The notes beneath the pieces are model-generated. The model had not been told where the DNA came from and did not search any database. It was given only the letters and a program-made list of their open reading frames with translations. Shown here in pieces: positions 23,301-34,600 of a stretch of DNA of 64,000 nt (position 1 is its first letter; each line of letters opens with the position of its first letter). The position numbers were made by a program, and so were the translations under genes. The stretch lies in NCBI GenBank assembly GCA_963922205.1, contig CAWUHX010000014.1, positions 1,238,001 to 1,302,000 of the forward strand, read 5' to 3'. The DNA comes from Romanomermis culicivorax (taxonomy: Eukaryota; Nematoda; Enoplea; Mermithida; Mermithidae).

Positions 23301-26300
23301 TTCAGATCAGGTCAAAGTTTGTTGAAATTTCCCACATTTCCCGTTGTTTCACACAAGGTCTGTAGTTATTCAGCCACTAAGTTTTTATTTTCAGTGTCGA
23401 TTCAGCCACTGAGGCGTTTCAGCCGGAGTCTAAAGTCTGCCACATTTTTTTCTCCTCACAAAAAACGATTTTGTATCATTATTCAACTAAACCATATTTC
23501 TGGCGTGCTCTTAGAGAAAATTAGAAAAGGAAAATAAAATACCAGTGCCTTCAGGGAATAAATATAAAAATAACGTTTGACTTCTTTGAATTCGTTCAAT
23601 TTTTTGAATTTCTTTGAATTCGTTGAGTTGAGAATGAGTTGAAATTATTGGAGTAACAATTGGTTTCTTCTGGATCACCGAGTTAAAGTCACATCATCCA
23701 ATGTTTTAATTTGCATAAGTCTTCTAGAAGAAGACAACAATATTTAGTAAAAACCCAAAGTTGAGATTTTTGAAGGAAAAATTTTCCATTGTATATTTGA
23801 GTAGATGAATAGACTCATTGGCTGAAACAGTGCAGTGGTGGCTGAATCGATATTTCATGTGGAAAAACGGTGGCTGAATAGATTCAAAGACTGAAACTAC
23901 ATTGCGGCTGAAACGACACACAATCACCCCCAAGTCCTCCTGAGGATTGTGGCTCGTCATTTTCTGTCGAATAGTCAAAATTTCATTTTTCACATGTTTC
24001 CCTGCATTACATAAGTTTTTATTTTTTTCACTCCTCTTAATTATACTAATAATCATGGACATTATGTTCTCTGCATTTTTTGATCAAATACCCATGTTTC
24101 AGGTTGTATTTTAGAAATAGACAAGTATCCTGTGCATGTGCTCTTTATTGAAAAAAATTCAAGATTTTTGCTGTAGAATAGAAGTAGTTAGCTCTCCAGG
24201 CAGCCTTTTATCAAAAAATCGTCATTTTAGACCGTTAGGTTTAGAAAATTGCATCTTCATGAAAATCCCCAGGTTGGGATTTTCATGGAGACATAACCTT
24301 TTGTAACCATTATCATATTGTGTAATGTGTACTCACTCGGAGCGCGTCTAAAATCGTAAGGAACGCCGACTATATTTCTATTCCTTTCGTAACCCCATTC
24401 TTTTACGGCGTTGGTAACCAAAGCCCCGAAATACATGCTAACTGAAATGTTCGAAGTGTCCAAATATTCTACGGGAAACGTGTCGCCCATTTGAGGGATT
24501 TTGATTTCAACTCCAGGTGTATTCGAGGTAGTTCGCGTTTTATTGTCGTAAATGAGTCTAAACAGAAATATGCACGATCTTACTGAGAGAAAATAAGCCA
24601 AAAACCCTGAATTTGATTTTGGAACCTGAATCTGGAACTTCGGTTTTTCGGATGCAATGTATATCTGGAACTTTCTGATTAGTGATTCATTAGACAAATT
24701 TTTGATATAAAAATCACTCTGTATTGCTGCATCCGACTGTTCATCATGTGATCAGCTCCACATCCGCATCACTACCACAGTTTCCGAGCCATTCATATAA
24801 CCAGGTTGGGGCAGTAGGTAGCACGTCTACCTTTTATGCAGAAGGTCGGCGGTTCGAGCCCCTCACCCAGCGTTATTTTTCTGATGCATCAGCAAATACG
24901 AGAATATTTAATTTGAGGTATGAAGCAGAGGTCCCCAAGGTCGAAAATTTAGGTAGGGGTAAAATATTAAATTTTAAGGGTAGTACTTGAAATATGCCGT
25001 GACCTTTTTTTTTTGCTCTCAACTTTTTGCTAAGGAGGGGGGGGGGGGAGGGGGGAGTTGTAGTTTCTCGAACTTACAAAACTGATTAATGCCCCTACTT
25101 TATGCTTTTTACAGTCAAAAAACATTTACTATTTCAACTCCATTTTCCAGCTCCCAATCATGCAACTTTAATGCACTAATTATACGTACAGAATAGTCAC
25201 ACTTTGAGGACCGTTGTGCCAACTGATTCCTGCACATTTCAAGAATCGGGCACAACATACGTTTGGAAACATTGTTTCAACCAGCATCTTCAGCAGTATG
25301 GACTTATCCCATCGCTGATTAGGCTTGGAACAGTGCTTCCAATTGAAAGTCCTGATGCTGAATGTGGCTTTAGTATTATTAATCCCATTACACTATGAAC
25401 TACGAGTTTGAAGAAGACACAGAAGACCCAACGCAGAAGCGGGGAAAAGAAAAGGAGAGCATTAAGAGGCAGAATTTTAAGAACATAATGTTTTTCTTCC
25501 CAAGGGGCGATTTTTTGATTAATCACATATACATAAGTCATTATTTCATCTCCCAATTATATTTATAATGATTTCCTACAAGTAGTATATATTAATGTGC
25601 TAATATCCTTTCCTAAAAATCGCTATATGGCACAGAAGTTGCATACTTTCTCATTATCATTTGCTCAGTAAATGTGTCAAAAAGAGCAGTGAGTAATTCC
25701 TCAGAATCACACATTCTGCAATTTTTCTCGAATTAGTATATAACCTACTGGGGAGAGGATGAAGTCTACCAAAATTTTTTGCTATAGTGAGCTGTTTTTA
25801 TGGGGGTAGTAAGTGAATTTCCAAATCTAAAAATCATGGGGGGGGGTATGGGGGGGGGATATTACCCCCCCATACCTCCCCATGGGGTGCTCTGGTATGA
25901 AGCCACATGAGACCCTCAGCTACAAAGATCGTCAAGTCTCTCTAGAGTGGAGGCACTCTCTAGAGTGGAGGTATACCTGTAAAAGGTCCGACCAGTTGGG
26001 GGGGGGGTAAACCAGAAATTTTGGAAGGGTCGAAAAAAGTCGAAAATTTTCTTAAAAATGCCAAAAAAGGCACTTTTTTTGCCAATTTTTCCAAGTCTGG
26101 AGGGAGGTTGGGTACAGGGTTGGCCAAGTTGGGGGGGGTCCCTCCAACCCCCCCCCCCCAATTTCAGGTATGGGTGGAGGACAGAATCCATGCCACAAAA
26201 ACTGCAAAAAATGTATTTTTAGGCTAGAAATAGTCAATTTGATTTGAAAAGTGTTGAAATTGTCGAATTTCTTAGCACACCGGTCCTTTTTATGGGCGTT

Positions 26301-28237
26301 TTGGTGCTTAATCACTTATTTTTGAGACATTTTAAAAGTTTCTTAGTTCTATTACTTCTGACCCCTTCTCCTCAAATAAGCCAAATGTCAGCTGAACCCT
26401 AATCCCAAGAGAGACTTCCGACCAGGGAATCATAGCAGAGAAATCTAAAAAAGTTGATTTTTTTGAAACTAGAAACGTTCGATGTTGACCATACGCAAAA
26501 TTTCATATTTATTCATTTGTTGCATGCCCAAATCCACGTGGCCGGCGCGTCAGAAAAATAACGCTCGGTGAGGGGCTCGAACCCTCGACCTTCTGCATAC
26601 AAGGCAGACGCGCTAAACTGCGCTAACTCAGCCACGTGGATGGTTCGAAAATTGTGGTTGTAGTGGTGGTGGTGAGTGCGGGGCATGCCGCGTAATGAAT
26701 AGCCAGACGCACCACTACAACACCCTTCCCCTTGACGGTCCGTCAAACTCGACGGCGGAGGGATGTTGAGAGTGGCCACAGCAACCACCTCAACTACGAA
26801 TTGTTGCAAAAAAAGAGAGCACCTTTCCCGTTGCTCGGTTGGCTCAGTTGGTTAGAGCATGTGGACGGTAGCCGCAAGGTCCCAGGTTCAAGTCACGGAC
26901 CGAGCCGAACTTTTACTGAAGCCCCGAGTAGCGGGATCAGGTTGCCTCAACACTGGTGGCCCTTGACGGTCCGTCAAACTCGACGGCGGAGGGATGTTGA
27001 GAGTGGCCCCAGCAGCCACCATAACTACGGATTGTTGCAAAATGAGAGCGCCTTTCCCGCTGCTCGGTTGGCTAAGTTGGTTAGAGCGTGCGGACGGTAG
27101 CCGCAAGGTCCTGGGTTCGAGTCCCGGACCGAGCCTCTTTTACTGAAGCCCTGAGTAGCGGAAACAGGTTGCCTTAACACATTTGTGGAGTTGTTTGGAC
27201 TAAAACTTGTATTTTTTGGATATTATTGACAAAGTCTTACAGCCACGCCTCCTGGGGTCACTGGTGAACTCCCAACTCAGCTGCATCACCTCGACCACTA
27301 AGAAACGACTCCTGGCGTCCCATCATCCATTAGATATAGTGCATGTATGGATTCGGAACAGCTAAGTCCAATAGTGAGTCCACTCGGGTGTAAGTCCAAG
27401 CCTAAGGCTATTTGGATAAGAAATTCGATTTCACACCCGACATTGATGTATCCGCAAAACTCATATTTCCAAATCCATATGGTTGGTGTATCAGAAAAAT
27501 AATGCTCAGTGAGAGGCTCGAACCCTTGACCTTATGGATACAATGCAGAAGTACTTAGCCCTACAGATGGTTGCAAAATTTTGATTGTAGTTGTAGTGGT
27601 GGAGAAGGCCATATGGTTAAAAGCTGGTTGCACGGGCATTACAACATCCGCGTCATGATCTGGTTCCCCTGGTTTGACCAAGCCCCCACAACAACTTTTG
27701 CAAAATCGCTCCTCACTTCATATTGTCGACCCAGCAATCCAAAGCTAATGGAGCCAAAAGTTCCAAATTGAGCCACAATTGGAAATAGTCGTCCGTTTTT
27801 TTAAAACAAAAAATGTGCGGCCCTTCGGTTTTGTTGAGTTTGGCGAACACTTGACTGCCCGCATCTCCCGGTACTAAAAATGTGTGAAATGCGTAATTTA
27901 AAAGTCTACATAACTTTGAGGATCAAGTCATGCCAGCCAGAGCCAATGCTTGGCACCTGAAAAAATCAATATTTTGATAATTTGTCTGATTTTTGAATTT
28001 TGGTTATCAATTTCCAGGCCAAAATTTTTAGATTTTTCAGATTTTGAAAGCATCGGCACATTGTCTAGGTCTGGCTGCAAATGTCCTGTTTATTTTTTTC
28101 TCAGTCAGAGTTGGACAAATTAGAGAATTTGACACTTTTTACTTACTCAACACAATCGGAGATCCGGCTTTGGCTGTATCAATAATTTTATGGCTATTAA
28201 AGATTAAAAATTGCACTAGAATCAAGATTTTAGCCAT
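17371..28237 (-). CDS. Lysosomal phospholipase A2 / LCAT-family acyltransferase (complete, 7 exons)
   Basis: Group XV phospholipase A2 (LPLA2/LCAT fold) hydrolyses or transacylates phospholipids, usually in the lysosome or outside the cell. Minus-strand exons are 28147-28237, 27717-27873, 24337-24557, 22030-22169, 21885-21972, 21333-21598 and 17371-17697. All junctions are GT-AG and in phase, giving 429 residues (human LPLA2 is similar in length). The N-terminus MAKILILVQFLIFNSHK looks like a signal peptide. It is followed by IPGDAG (oxyanion region), the Cys-bounded CFKK...LDCW loop, VPYDFRRAP, AHSMG with nucleophile Ser188, GIAAPWGG, GDGDGTVN with Asp357, and WEHLEIL with His389, so the catalytic triad is complete. 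AHSMG replaces GHSMG, as in LPLA2. Introns 2, 3 and 6 (2.2-3.6 kb) hold SINEs, MITEs and a hAT fragment. AATAAA lies on the minus strand at 17344-17349. Identity is very secure. Confidence 0.95.
17698..21332. other. Intron 6 of the phospholipase gene
   Basis: Contains a related inverted pair of segments at about 17996-18130 (plus) and 19430-19560 (minus) sharing AAAAGATA(C/A)CC, TATAAGTATAGGG and GGCGATACA. It also holds a degenerate TTAGGC patch (18935-19000), a family H fragment (about 18430-18550) and a worn family B copy (about 20985-21300) beside exon 6. No separate gene is supported. Confidence 0.5.
22170..24336. other. Intron 3 of the phospholipase gene
   Basis: The left half (about 22430-23320) is a degenerate repeat dense in GGATCC, GGATCTGG and CGGATC words. 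The right half has no recognisable feature. Confidence 0.55.
22430..23320. repeat. Degenerate GGATC-rich repeat
   Basis: Roughly 890 bp in which GATC-containing words (GGATCC, GATCCAGATC, CGGATCTGG) recur every 10-30 bp, with loosely periodic phrases like TACATCGGAT and CTAAAAAATTGCTTCAT about every 110-150 bp. A small related patch is at 32345-32405. Confidence 0.65.
24730..24895 (+). repeat. tRNA-derived SINE, copy S1
   Basis: A tRNA-like head (about 24803-24871) has an A-box-like GGGGCAGTAGGT and a B box GGTTCGAGCCC, then GTTATTTTTCTGATGCATC. It matches the minus-strand copy at 26525-26730. The anticodon stem is imperfect, so it is not a working tRNA. It lies in phospholipase intron 2. 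Confidence 0.65.
25204..25400 (+). pseudogene. hAT transposase C-terminal fragment (fossil)
   Basis: The open frame reads PSLIRLGTVLPIESPDAECGFSIINPI. It fits the hAT dimerisation region, where an LP(V/I)(S/E)...AxxExxFSxxN pattern precedes a basic helix, but the usual ERxFS is EC-GFS. A stop follows directly. No other part of a transposase is seen. It lies in phospholipase intron 2 and could be the trace of an autonomous relative of the hAT-like MITEs. Confidence 0.45.
25972..26172. mobile_element. MITE family A, copy A5
   Basis: A 201-bp element from TATACCTGTAAAAGG to TTCAGGTATG, flanked by AGTGGAGG/GGTGGAGG (7 of 8). It lies in phospholipase intron 2. Confidence 0.88.
26525..26730 (-). 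repeat. tRNA-derived SINE, copy S2
   Basis: The minus-strand tRNA-like part (26563-26632) has an anticodon stem-loop TCTGC-CTTGTAT-GCAGA (would-be anticodon TGT, Thr) and T arm GAGGG-TTCGAGC-CCCTC. The acceptor stem has two mismatches, and a non-tRNA body with GTGGTGGTGGTG-like sequence is attached. Confidence 0.7.
26728..26955 (+). repeat. tRNA-derived SINE, tandem dimer unit 1
   Basis: The unit starts TTGACGGTCCGTCAAACTC and contains GTTGCAAAA. A 73-nt tRNA-like cloverleaf follows (26833-26905; acceptor GCTCGGT/ACCGAGC paired at all 7 positions, D stem GCTC/GAGC). The tail is TTTTACTGAAGCCCCGAG...GGTTGCCTCAACAC. The anticodon loop ACGGTAG lacks the invariant T33, so function as a tRNA is unlikely. 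Confidence 0.8.
26963..27182 (+). repeat. tRNA-derived SINE, tandem dimer unit 2
   Basis: A second unit directly repeats 26728-26955 at a spacing of about 230 bp, with its own 73-nt tRNA-like part (27062-27134; T arm CTGGG-TTCGAGT-CCCGG) and the same tail. A third copy is on the minus strand at 28896-29083. Confidence 0.8.
27480..27625 (-). repeat. tRNA-derived SINE, degraded copy
   Basis: On the minus strand it matches copy S2 (B-box-like GGTTCGAGCC, then AGCATTATTTTTCTGATAC) but with many differences and a broken anticodon arm. Confidence 0.5.
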
Positions 28238-28450
28238 TAAAATACATTCGTCGGTAGAATGCTAAGAAGCATATACAATTCCTAAAACTCTGTGTCCATT
28301 ATACCCTTTATCAGTTCACTACGAATTGTTTACTCTGTCCTTTTATCAATAAAAAAACCTTTCCTTTATTGCAGTCTACAAGACGACTGACGAAAAGAGC
28401 AGATGACGAATTTTGACACATGATCTAAAGTGTGACCTTCTACTGCCATG

Positions 28451-28766
28451 CAGTGTTATTTTTCTGCACCTAGCTTCCTGCACAGTGCTGAAAAGCCAGA
28501 AAAAGTTTCTGTACCGCTGTTTTCTCCCATTACAATACAATATTTTTTGGTAAAAACGAATTTATGGCTTTTTTGACTAGACATATTAATGTCTTAAAAT
28601 AAAAAAAGTAATTGATTTCAAGAGTTCAGAATCAATGACTGGCTCATTATAGAAAAATATATTTGATCAAACTCATGACTCATAAAATTCTGTGCCATTG
28701 CAGAAATCACAAGAAAAAAATTCTGCTTGAAGCCTAAAAAGTCTTCACTGTGCAGGAAAAAACACT
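28451..28766. mobile_element. TIR element (family I)
   Basis: About 316 bp between CAGTGTTATTTTTCTGCAC and GTGCAGGAAAAAACACTG, which are imperfect terminal inverted repeats. I see no matching target duplication. A related sequence lies at about 30060-31120. Confidence 0.5.
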
Positions 28767-28867
28767 GTCACCAGTTGTAGATGAAAAAAGTCAATAATCA
28801 CTGTCAAATTCTGGGGTTTTCCCGAGTCCCTGCTCTCGCCCGATGCTTTGCTCGCCCCACTTTGGGC

Positions 28868-29489
28868 CATACATGTAATTGGGGGGGAGTGCTATGTGTT
28901 GAGGCAACCTTTTCCCGCCACTCGGGGCTTCAGTAAAAGTTAGGCTCGGTCTGGGACTTGAACCCAGGACCTTGCGGCTACCGTCCGCATGCTCTAACCA
29001 ACTGAGCCAACCGAGCAACGGAAAACGCGCTCTCTTTTTGCAACAATTCCTAGTTGAGTTGGCTGCTTTGGCCACTCTCAACATATGGAAACCCCCTCCC
29101 GGAAATTGTCGAGCATATGGCTAGCCATGGGGCAACCGCCCCTCCCCAGGATTTTCCAATCCTATGGCTAGCCATATGGTAGCCGTTGGAAACCCCATAC
29201 TTTCGGGCGGAAAAATACTGAAAAATGTTAAATTTTTGATGAGAAATGTCAATTTTGAAAAAAATGGTCAAAAATGTGAATTTTCTGGGCGTTTTGCGCC
29301 ACGAATACTTTTTTTCGGTCTTTTTAGAAAAAAATTACTATTTTTTAAACTATTTATCGGACCTTTTTCGCGAAAAAAATCGATTTTTTTCCTTGAGAGA
29401 CCCTCCCCCCAAAATTTTGGAAATTACTGACCCCCGGCCCAAAAAAAGTCGTCCGCCCCCCCAGCCCTCGGGGCTCCGTTACATGTATG
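28868..29489. mobile_element. MITE family B, copy B4, with a nested SINE
   Basis: Ends CATACATGTAATTGGGG and GTTACATGTATG, flanks CTTTGGGC/CTTCGGGC (7 of 8). A minus-strand SINE (about 28896-29083, tRNA-like part 28944-29016, 73 nt) interrupts it after GTGCTATG, and the MITE resumes at ATATGGAAACCCCC. Confidence 0.85.
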
Positions 29490-31131
29490 CTTCGGGCACA
29501 ACCACACAACGATAATATTTTGATAATATGGCAAGCTTGATTTACAAACAAGTTTTAAGCCTTATTCAAAAGTGGAAAGTCCTAGGATTTCTGATCCGCA
29601 ACAGTATCTAATTTTTGGTGAATACTGCCGATTCCGTGAGATTCCACGATTGTTGCTGATTTTACCAATTCTGAAGATATTAATTCAAGTTCGCTTCCAT
29701 GTTTAAAGTTATAGTTGCAAAAAATAGAAAAATTGAAATTTTAATCTCTGAAATGCAGCAAAATTCATCTTTTCCATGTCAAACCCCCATATTTTTACTC
29801 TTTTTTGAAATTCTTTCCCTCAAAAAGTATGATTTGTGGAATAAAAGTAGACTGACCAATGCGAAGAATCATAAAATAAATCCGGCGGGAAGCACCCGAA
29901 AATTTTTGGTTCTCTGATTTTAGAGTCTGAAAAATATTTACTTAAAATCTAAAATTGAAATTCACTAAAATATAAATATGTAAATCAAAATTTTAGGAGC
30001 CAAAATAGCTCCTAGACCTAAATCTTTAGGAGTCATTTCTAAATTTGTAGGTGCCCAGCTGTGTTTTTTTCTGCACCGGGCTTTCTGCGCTATGCAGAAA
30101 AGCCAAAAAAAGTTTCTGCACTGCAGTTTCGTCCTGTTACCACGGTTTTTTCCCCGTGGCCTTTCCCCCAAATTGAGGAAGGTGTCAAAATCTGTTTCCC
30201 CATTTTCCGCAATCGTTTTTCGCTTTAAAATGCTCATAGACGCTTCATTTATGTATTTTTAAGCTTTTTCAAACCTTCTCCTGTTTTTTAGGGCCGTTAA
30301 TTCATTAAAATTGAGGAAGCGTGAAATTTTTGAGTTTGATCGAAGTCTAATCTACAAGCATTGTGTAACCAATTTTCTAGCAAACTATCCAAGAGGATAA
30401 CGACTTTGAATTACATGAGAAATCGACGGTTAAGTCTTGTATGATGAAAAGTGAGGACAAAAAAGATACTAATCTTTCCGGAAAATATTTTGGTATTGAA
30501 ATTCTGCGACGCTGGAAAATCGATTTTCCGGACATTTATTTCAAGAATTAGATTCGTATTTTGTTTTCAACAGTCGTAATTTCTAGAATTTTATATTTGA
30601 AAAATTTTAAAACCAGTGATTTATTCACAAATTCATAAACTTGGCCGAAAAGATATGAGTATGAAGAGAATAAATTTCCAAAAACTACTTCCATGAACCT
30701 TTTGGATTGACTTTATGTTGAGAGAGGAATAATCGCTTCAAAAAGTTTAGAGAATTGACGTATTGATCTTTCTCAAGAAAGGTGTCAAGGAAAAAATGTG
30801 AATCTTCATTAAATACCAAAATGAAATATTGAAGATTACCAATTAAAACATGATATAATACGTTTGAGATGATGAAAACTATTAAAGACTAAATGATAAG
30901 TGAAGGTATACATGCTAGAAGCCGCGCCTGGGCTAAAAAATAAATAATAATGCTTATTAAAGATATAACCGGTGCGAAGCGCCAGAAAATTGTGAGATTA
31001 TGACCCTCTAGAATGCACCAAAATGCATCCCGATGTGATCAAACACATGACTCAAAAAATTCTGCACCAATGCAGAAATCACGGAAAAAATTATGCACGA
31101 AGCCTAGAAAGTCTTCTAAAGTACTGAAATA

Positions 31132-31203
31132 GCTTGGTTAGTGCTTTTGGCAGCGCAACTGCCTTGTATGGAGACGGTCGAGGATTCGAGCCCCATACCG
31201 AGC
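31132..31203 (+). repeat. tRNA-like sequence (SINE head, degraded)
   Basis: 72 nt with a good acceptor stem (GCTTGGT/ACCGAGC) and B box GGATTCGAGCC. The anticodon stem (ACTGC/GGAGA) does not pair. It is followed by TTTATTTTTCTCATGC as in the other SINE copies. It is a pseudo-tRNA and not a gene. Confidence 0.55.
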
Positions 31204-31630
31204 TTTATTTTTCTCATGCTAAATTTAAAGCTGACAGTAGGTATTTGTTCAACATTTTGGTTATTTTTCGAATGAAAATTTTTGATATCTACTTTGAACT
31301 CCGAGCGAAAATCGCTTGTGTCTATTTTTTGGTGAAAAAAAGTATAGTTGGAGCTTAGATCACTGTTTTGAAATGAATTATTAAAAAATTTTGTTTCAAT
31401 GGTCATTTGCAAAATGATAATGGAATATCTTTTACGCTCACGCATGCTGCCGAAAAGTAATTTTCACTTCAATCTGATATACAATTCAATAAATTATTTC
31501 CCCTCCTTTTCCGTGCAAGTACCTGTAGAAAAAAAACCAGATCCTATAATTTTTTATGTATATACTTACTGTACATATACAATAATGGTGCACACGTTTT
31601 ATAGGTCGACGAATAGAAAATTTTACATGC

Positions 31631-34600
31631 ATGAGAGTGGAAGAAGAGTCGGCAGCTGTGGCGCAAAATCGCGCCAAAAGTTTAGAATCGTACAGGCACA
31701 GATATCGCAAAATTGTGGTGGGTAGCAGTGTTGCTGGTGAAAAAAGTTTGGAAGAAGAAGCCGCGGGTATTAATATCGTGAGCACGAGTCAAGAACAGGC
31801 GCCTTTAACGTACAAAAGCGGAAGAATGGCCGCAAATTCGGCGGATAATTTTGACGTTGTTGGAATAATGCCCGAAAAGAATAGTCGTCCAATAGAACAA
31901 ACTGGTAATTTGAAAATTTCTCCTTGGAAAAAGTTAAATGGGAAAGCACCTTATAACTTAGCGTTTAGATGTCTAAAAGCACTGTCATACTTCGCCGCGA
32001 GGTACCGCGCGGCGCCCTACGGCGCCGCTTTATTACTTTCGGATTTTGCTCTTCTCAAAAAATGTGTATTGCTCGTCTCGACAAGTGCAAAATACGAAAA
32101 ATGCGAAAAAGATGAAAAATAGGACAAAAATCGAAAAATAAAAAGCGCAAAAGAAAAAGAAAAATCAATCATTCCTGTACGGTGCAGATAGAAGCTTGCA
32201 AAAAAGCCTAGTATAAAGATTTTAGGTTCTAGCTTCAATTTGCTTCTCATTCCAACGATTAATAGCTCTTGAACTGCTGAGTAATATCAATTTATATAAA
32301 TTGATACATGATTATTCATTCACATATGTGCTATATATAGTATCCAGATCTGATCTGGGTCCGGTCGGACCTGCAGTTCAGGACCCAGATTCAAAGTGGA
32401 TCCATCCTTTCTCTAGTATTCGGCAAATCGGCACGTTCAGGGAATAGGGACTAATGCATTTTTCGGGGAAATACGAAATTTTTTCATTATTCGGCGAATC
32501 GGAACCTACGGGGAATATGGAGTTTCGGACAATCGGGATATTTGCGGAAAAGGGACGTTGGGGGAATAAAGACACGATCGAAATGTGCGAGTACACTTGC
32601 TGTAGGAACATGTTTCCACCTACTTTGCATATTCATAATTTTTACACATTAATGTCTTCATTGCAAATTGAGTGATCAACTTCTTAGTAAATCTTCATTG
32701 AAAATTAAGTAATCAATTTGGTAAAATAATTTGACAAGTGTCAGAGTTCACCACTCAAGTGAAAAATATGATTCAACTGCATGTATAGATGTCACAATGC
32801 AACAATATGTTACAACAGTATGCTGCAACTTTAGAACACATAGCTTGTTCAAAAATTTCGGTTCAGTTGAAACTTGATGGCGGCGCCGAAAAATTACAAA
32901 AACTTATTCATACTTCAAAGGTGGTACCGCGCGGCGCCGCTTTTTAGTATGGATAGAACAACCGGCGCCGCGCGGTACCGCGCGGTGAAGTATGACAGGG
33001 CCTTAAGAGTTTGACATTGCCCTAATAATGACTTTTCGAGAAAAGCAGAGAAATTTTGCTCTTGAAATTGGTATCAGTGGATAGATCTCGTCGAGATCTA
33101 TTGAAACATATAATTTAAAAGGATGCAGCTTTGTTTTTAACGGATCTATATGTGATTATAATTTGGTAGACATTTTTTCTGCCGATATATGCTTTGATTC
33201 CAGTGGAATGATGACTTTTCAGCGAATTGGGGTATTTATCGTCAAAAACATAGCCAATTTTATATCGATCGATACTTCTCGTTGCGATCTGTTCAAAAAT
33301 ATGTTTTAAAAAGATGTATAGTTTCTTTTTTGACGGATTCATGAGCGGTCTTAATTTTATCGAATGCAAGGTTTCTTGTTGTCGGTATACGGTTCGACCC
33401 AAGCCAAATCAAATCACACATGTAATTGGGGGGGGAGTGATGTAGGAACCCCCAGAAATCGTCGGCAATATGGCTAGCCACTGGGCGACCCCAAGGATTT
33501 TCCAATCCTATGGCTAGCCATATAATAGTCATAGGGACCCCATACTTTTGGTTGGAAACATGCTGAAAAATGTCATTTCCATGAAAATGTCATTTTCATG
33601 AAAAATGTCAATTTTCGAACAAGAAATGGTCAAAAATGTCAATTTTATGACTTTTCTGAAGTTTATGAAATCATGACTTTTCGAAGCATATACATACTGA
33701 TCTCGTCTAGGTCTATCCAAGAATATAATTCCAAATTGTGGATCTCCATTTTTGAGGAAGTTATTGGTGTTTATTGCCTCAAACTTTTAAATATTTTTGT
33801 GTGAGAACATTGCACAGTAAGAGCTTCGTGTAAACGATTTTGACGACAGTACAGTTTAGTTTACAGAAATTTTATATGTTTTTCTTCACCTTTATATCAA
33901 TTGCATAAAATTCCTTTCACCATGTTTTCCATGCATGATCGTTTTTCCTGTTATGGCGCTTTATATTCATTGATTTTTCAATTCATGGTAGCATTCTTTG
34001 GATTTGTTATTTTTAATGTAACCATTTTTTATATGTTATTGTTTCTTTCTTTATTTTATTCTTATATCGATTTCTGCTATTCTGTGCCATTCTATTTTGA
34101 TATAGGAAAACAATCGAAATTTTCATGAGCAACTTCAATGATTCTCAAATCGACAAACTTTTAATTCCTGAACGTTATCATCATGCTCATTATCGACATC
34201 CCTATGAAAAGAGCTAAGAAAGCTGAGAAAAAGTTCTCAAAAATTAGGTGAGTCGCATTTGCGTATCATATAAGAAATGTTTTTATTTTAGTCGTTATAG
34301 AAACTAATTTGATTAATTAATTTTATGATAATCTAGATTAATAATTGACTATATTATTTCTGTACTACTGATCACGTAAGTTCGTCTTTGATTAATGTAT
34401 TTATTGCAGAAAATCCTATAAAATCAAACAGTGTGGGAATTATTAATTTCTGGTTTTTTATAGTTTACTTTTTGGTTTATTTTGACTTTCTGTCCATTGA
34501 ATTCTTTTCCATTTGGCGGAATTAATAATTAATTTTTTTCTTCATTCTTTCAATTTCAGGTATTAATTATTTTTCTTTTGACAATTCTTATCTGTCCTCT

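Larger units (their letters stand above)
28238..31630. other. Intergenic region between two divergent genes
   Basis: Separates the phospholipase start (minus) from the two-pass membrane protein start (plus), and so should hold both promoters. I cannot point to any promoter element. It contains the elements listed below, a GCTCCTAGACCTAAATCTTTAGGAG stretch (about 30005) related to element G1, and a family I/E mosaic (about 30060-31120) with TGCGAAGCGCC. Confidence 0.5.

Noticed and set aside
26833-27134. Functional tRNA genes
   Set aside because: The cloverleaf stems are good, but T33 is missing in all copies and each sits in the same repeated body, so they are SINE heads.
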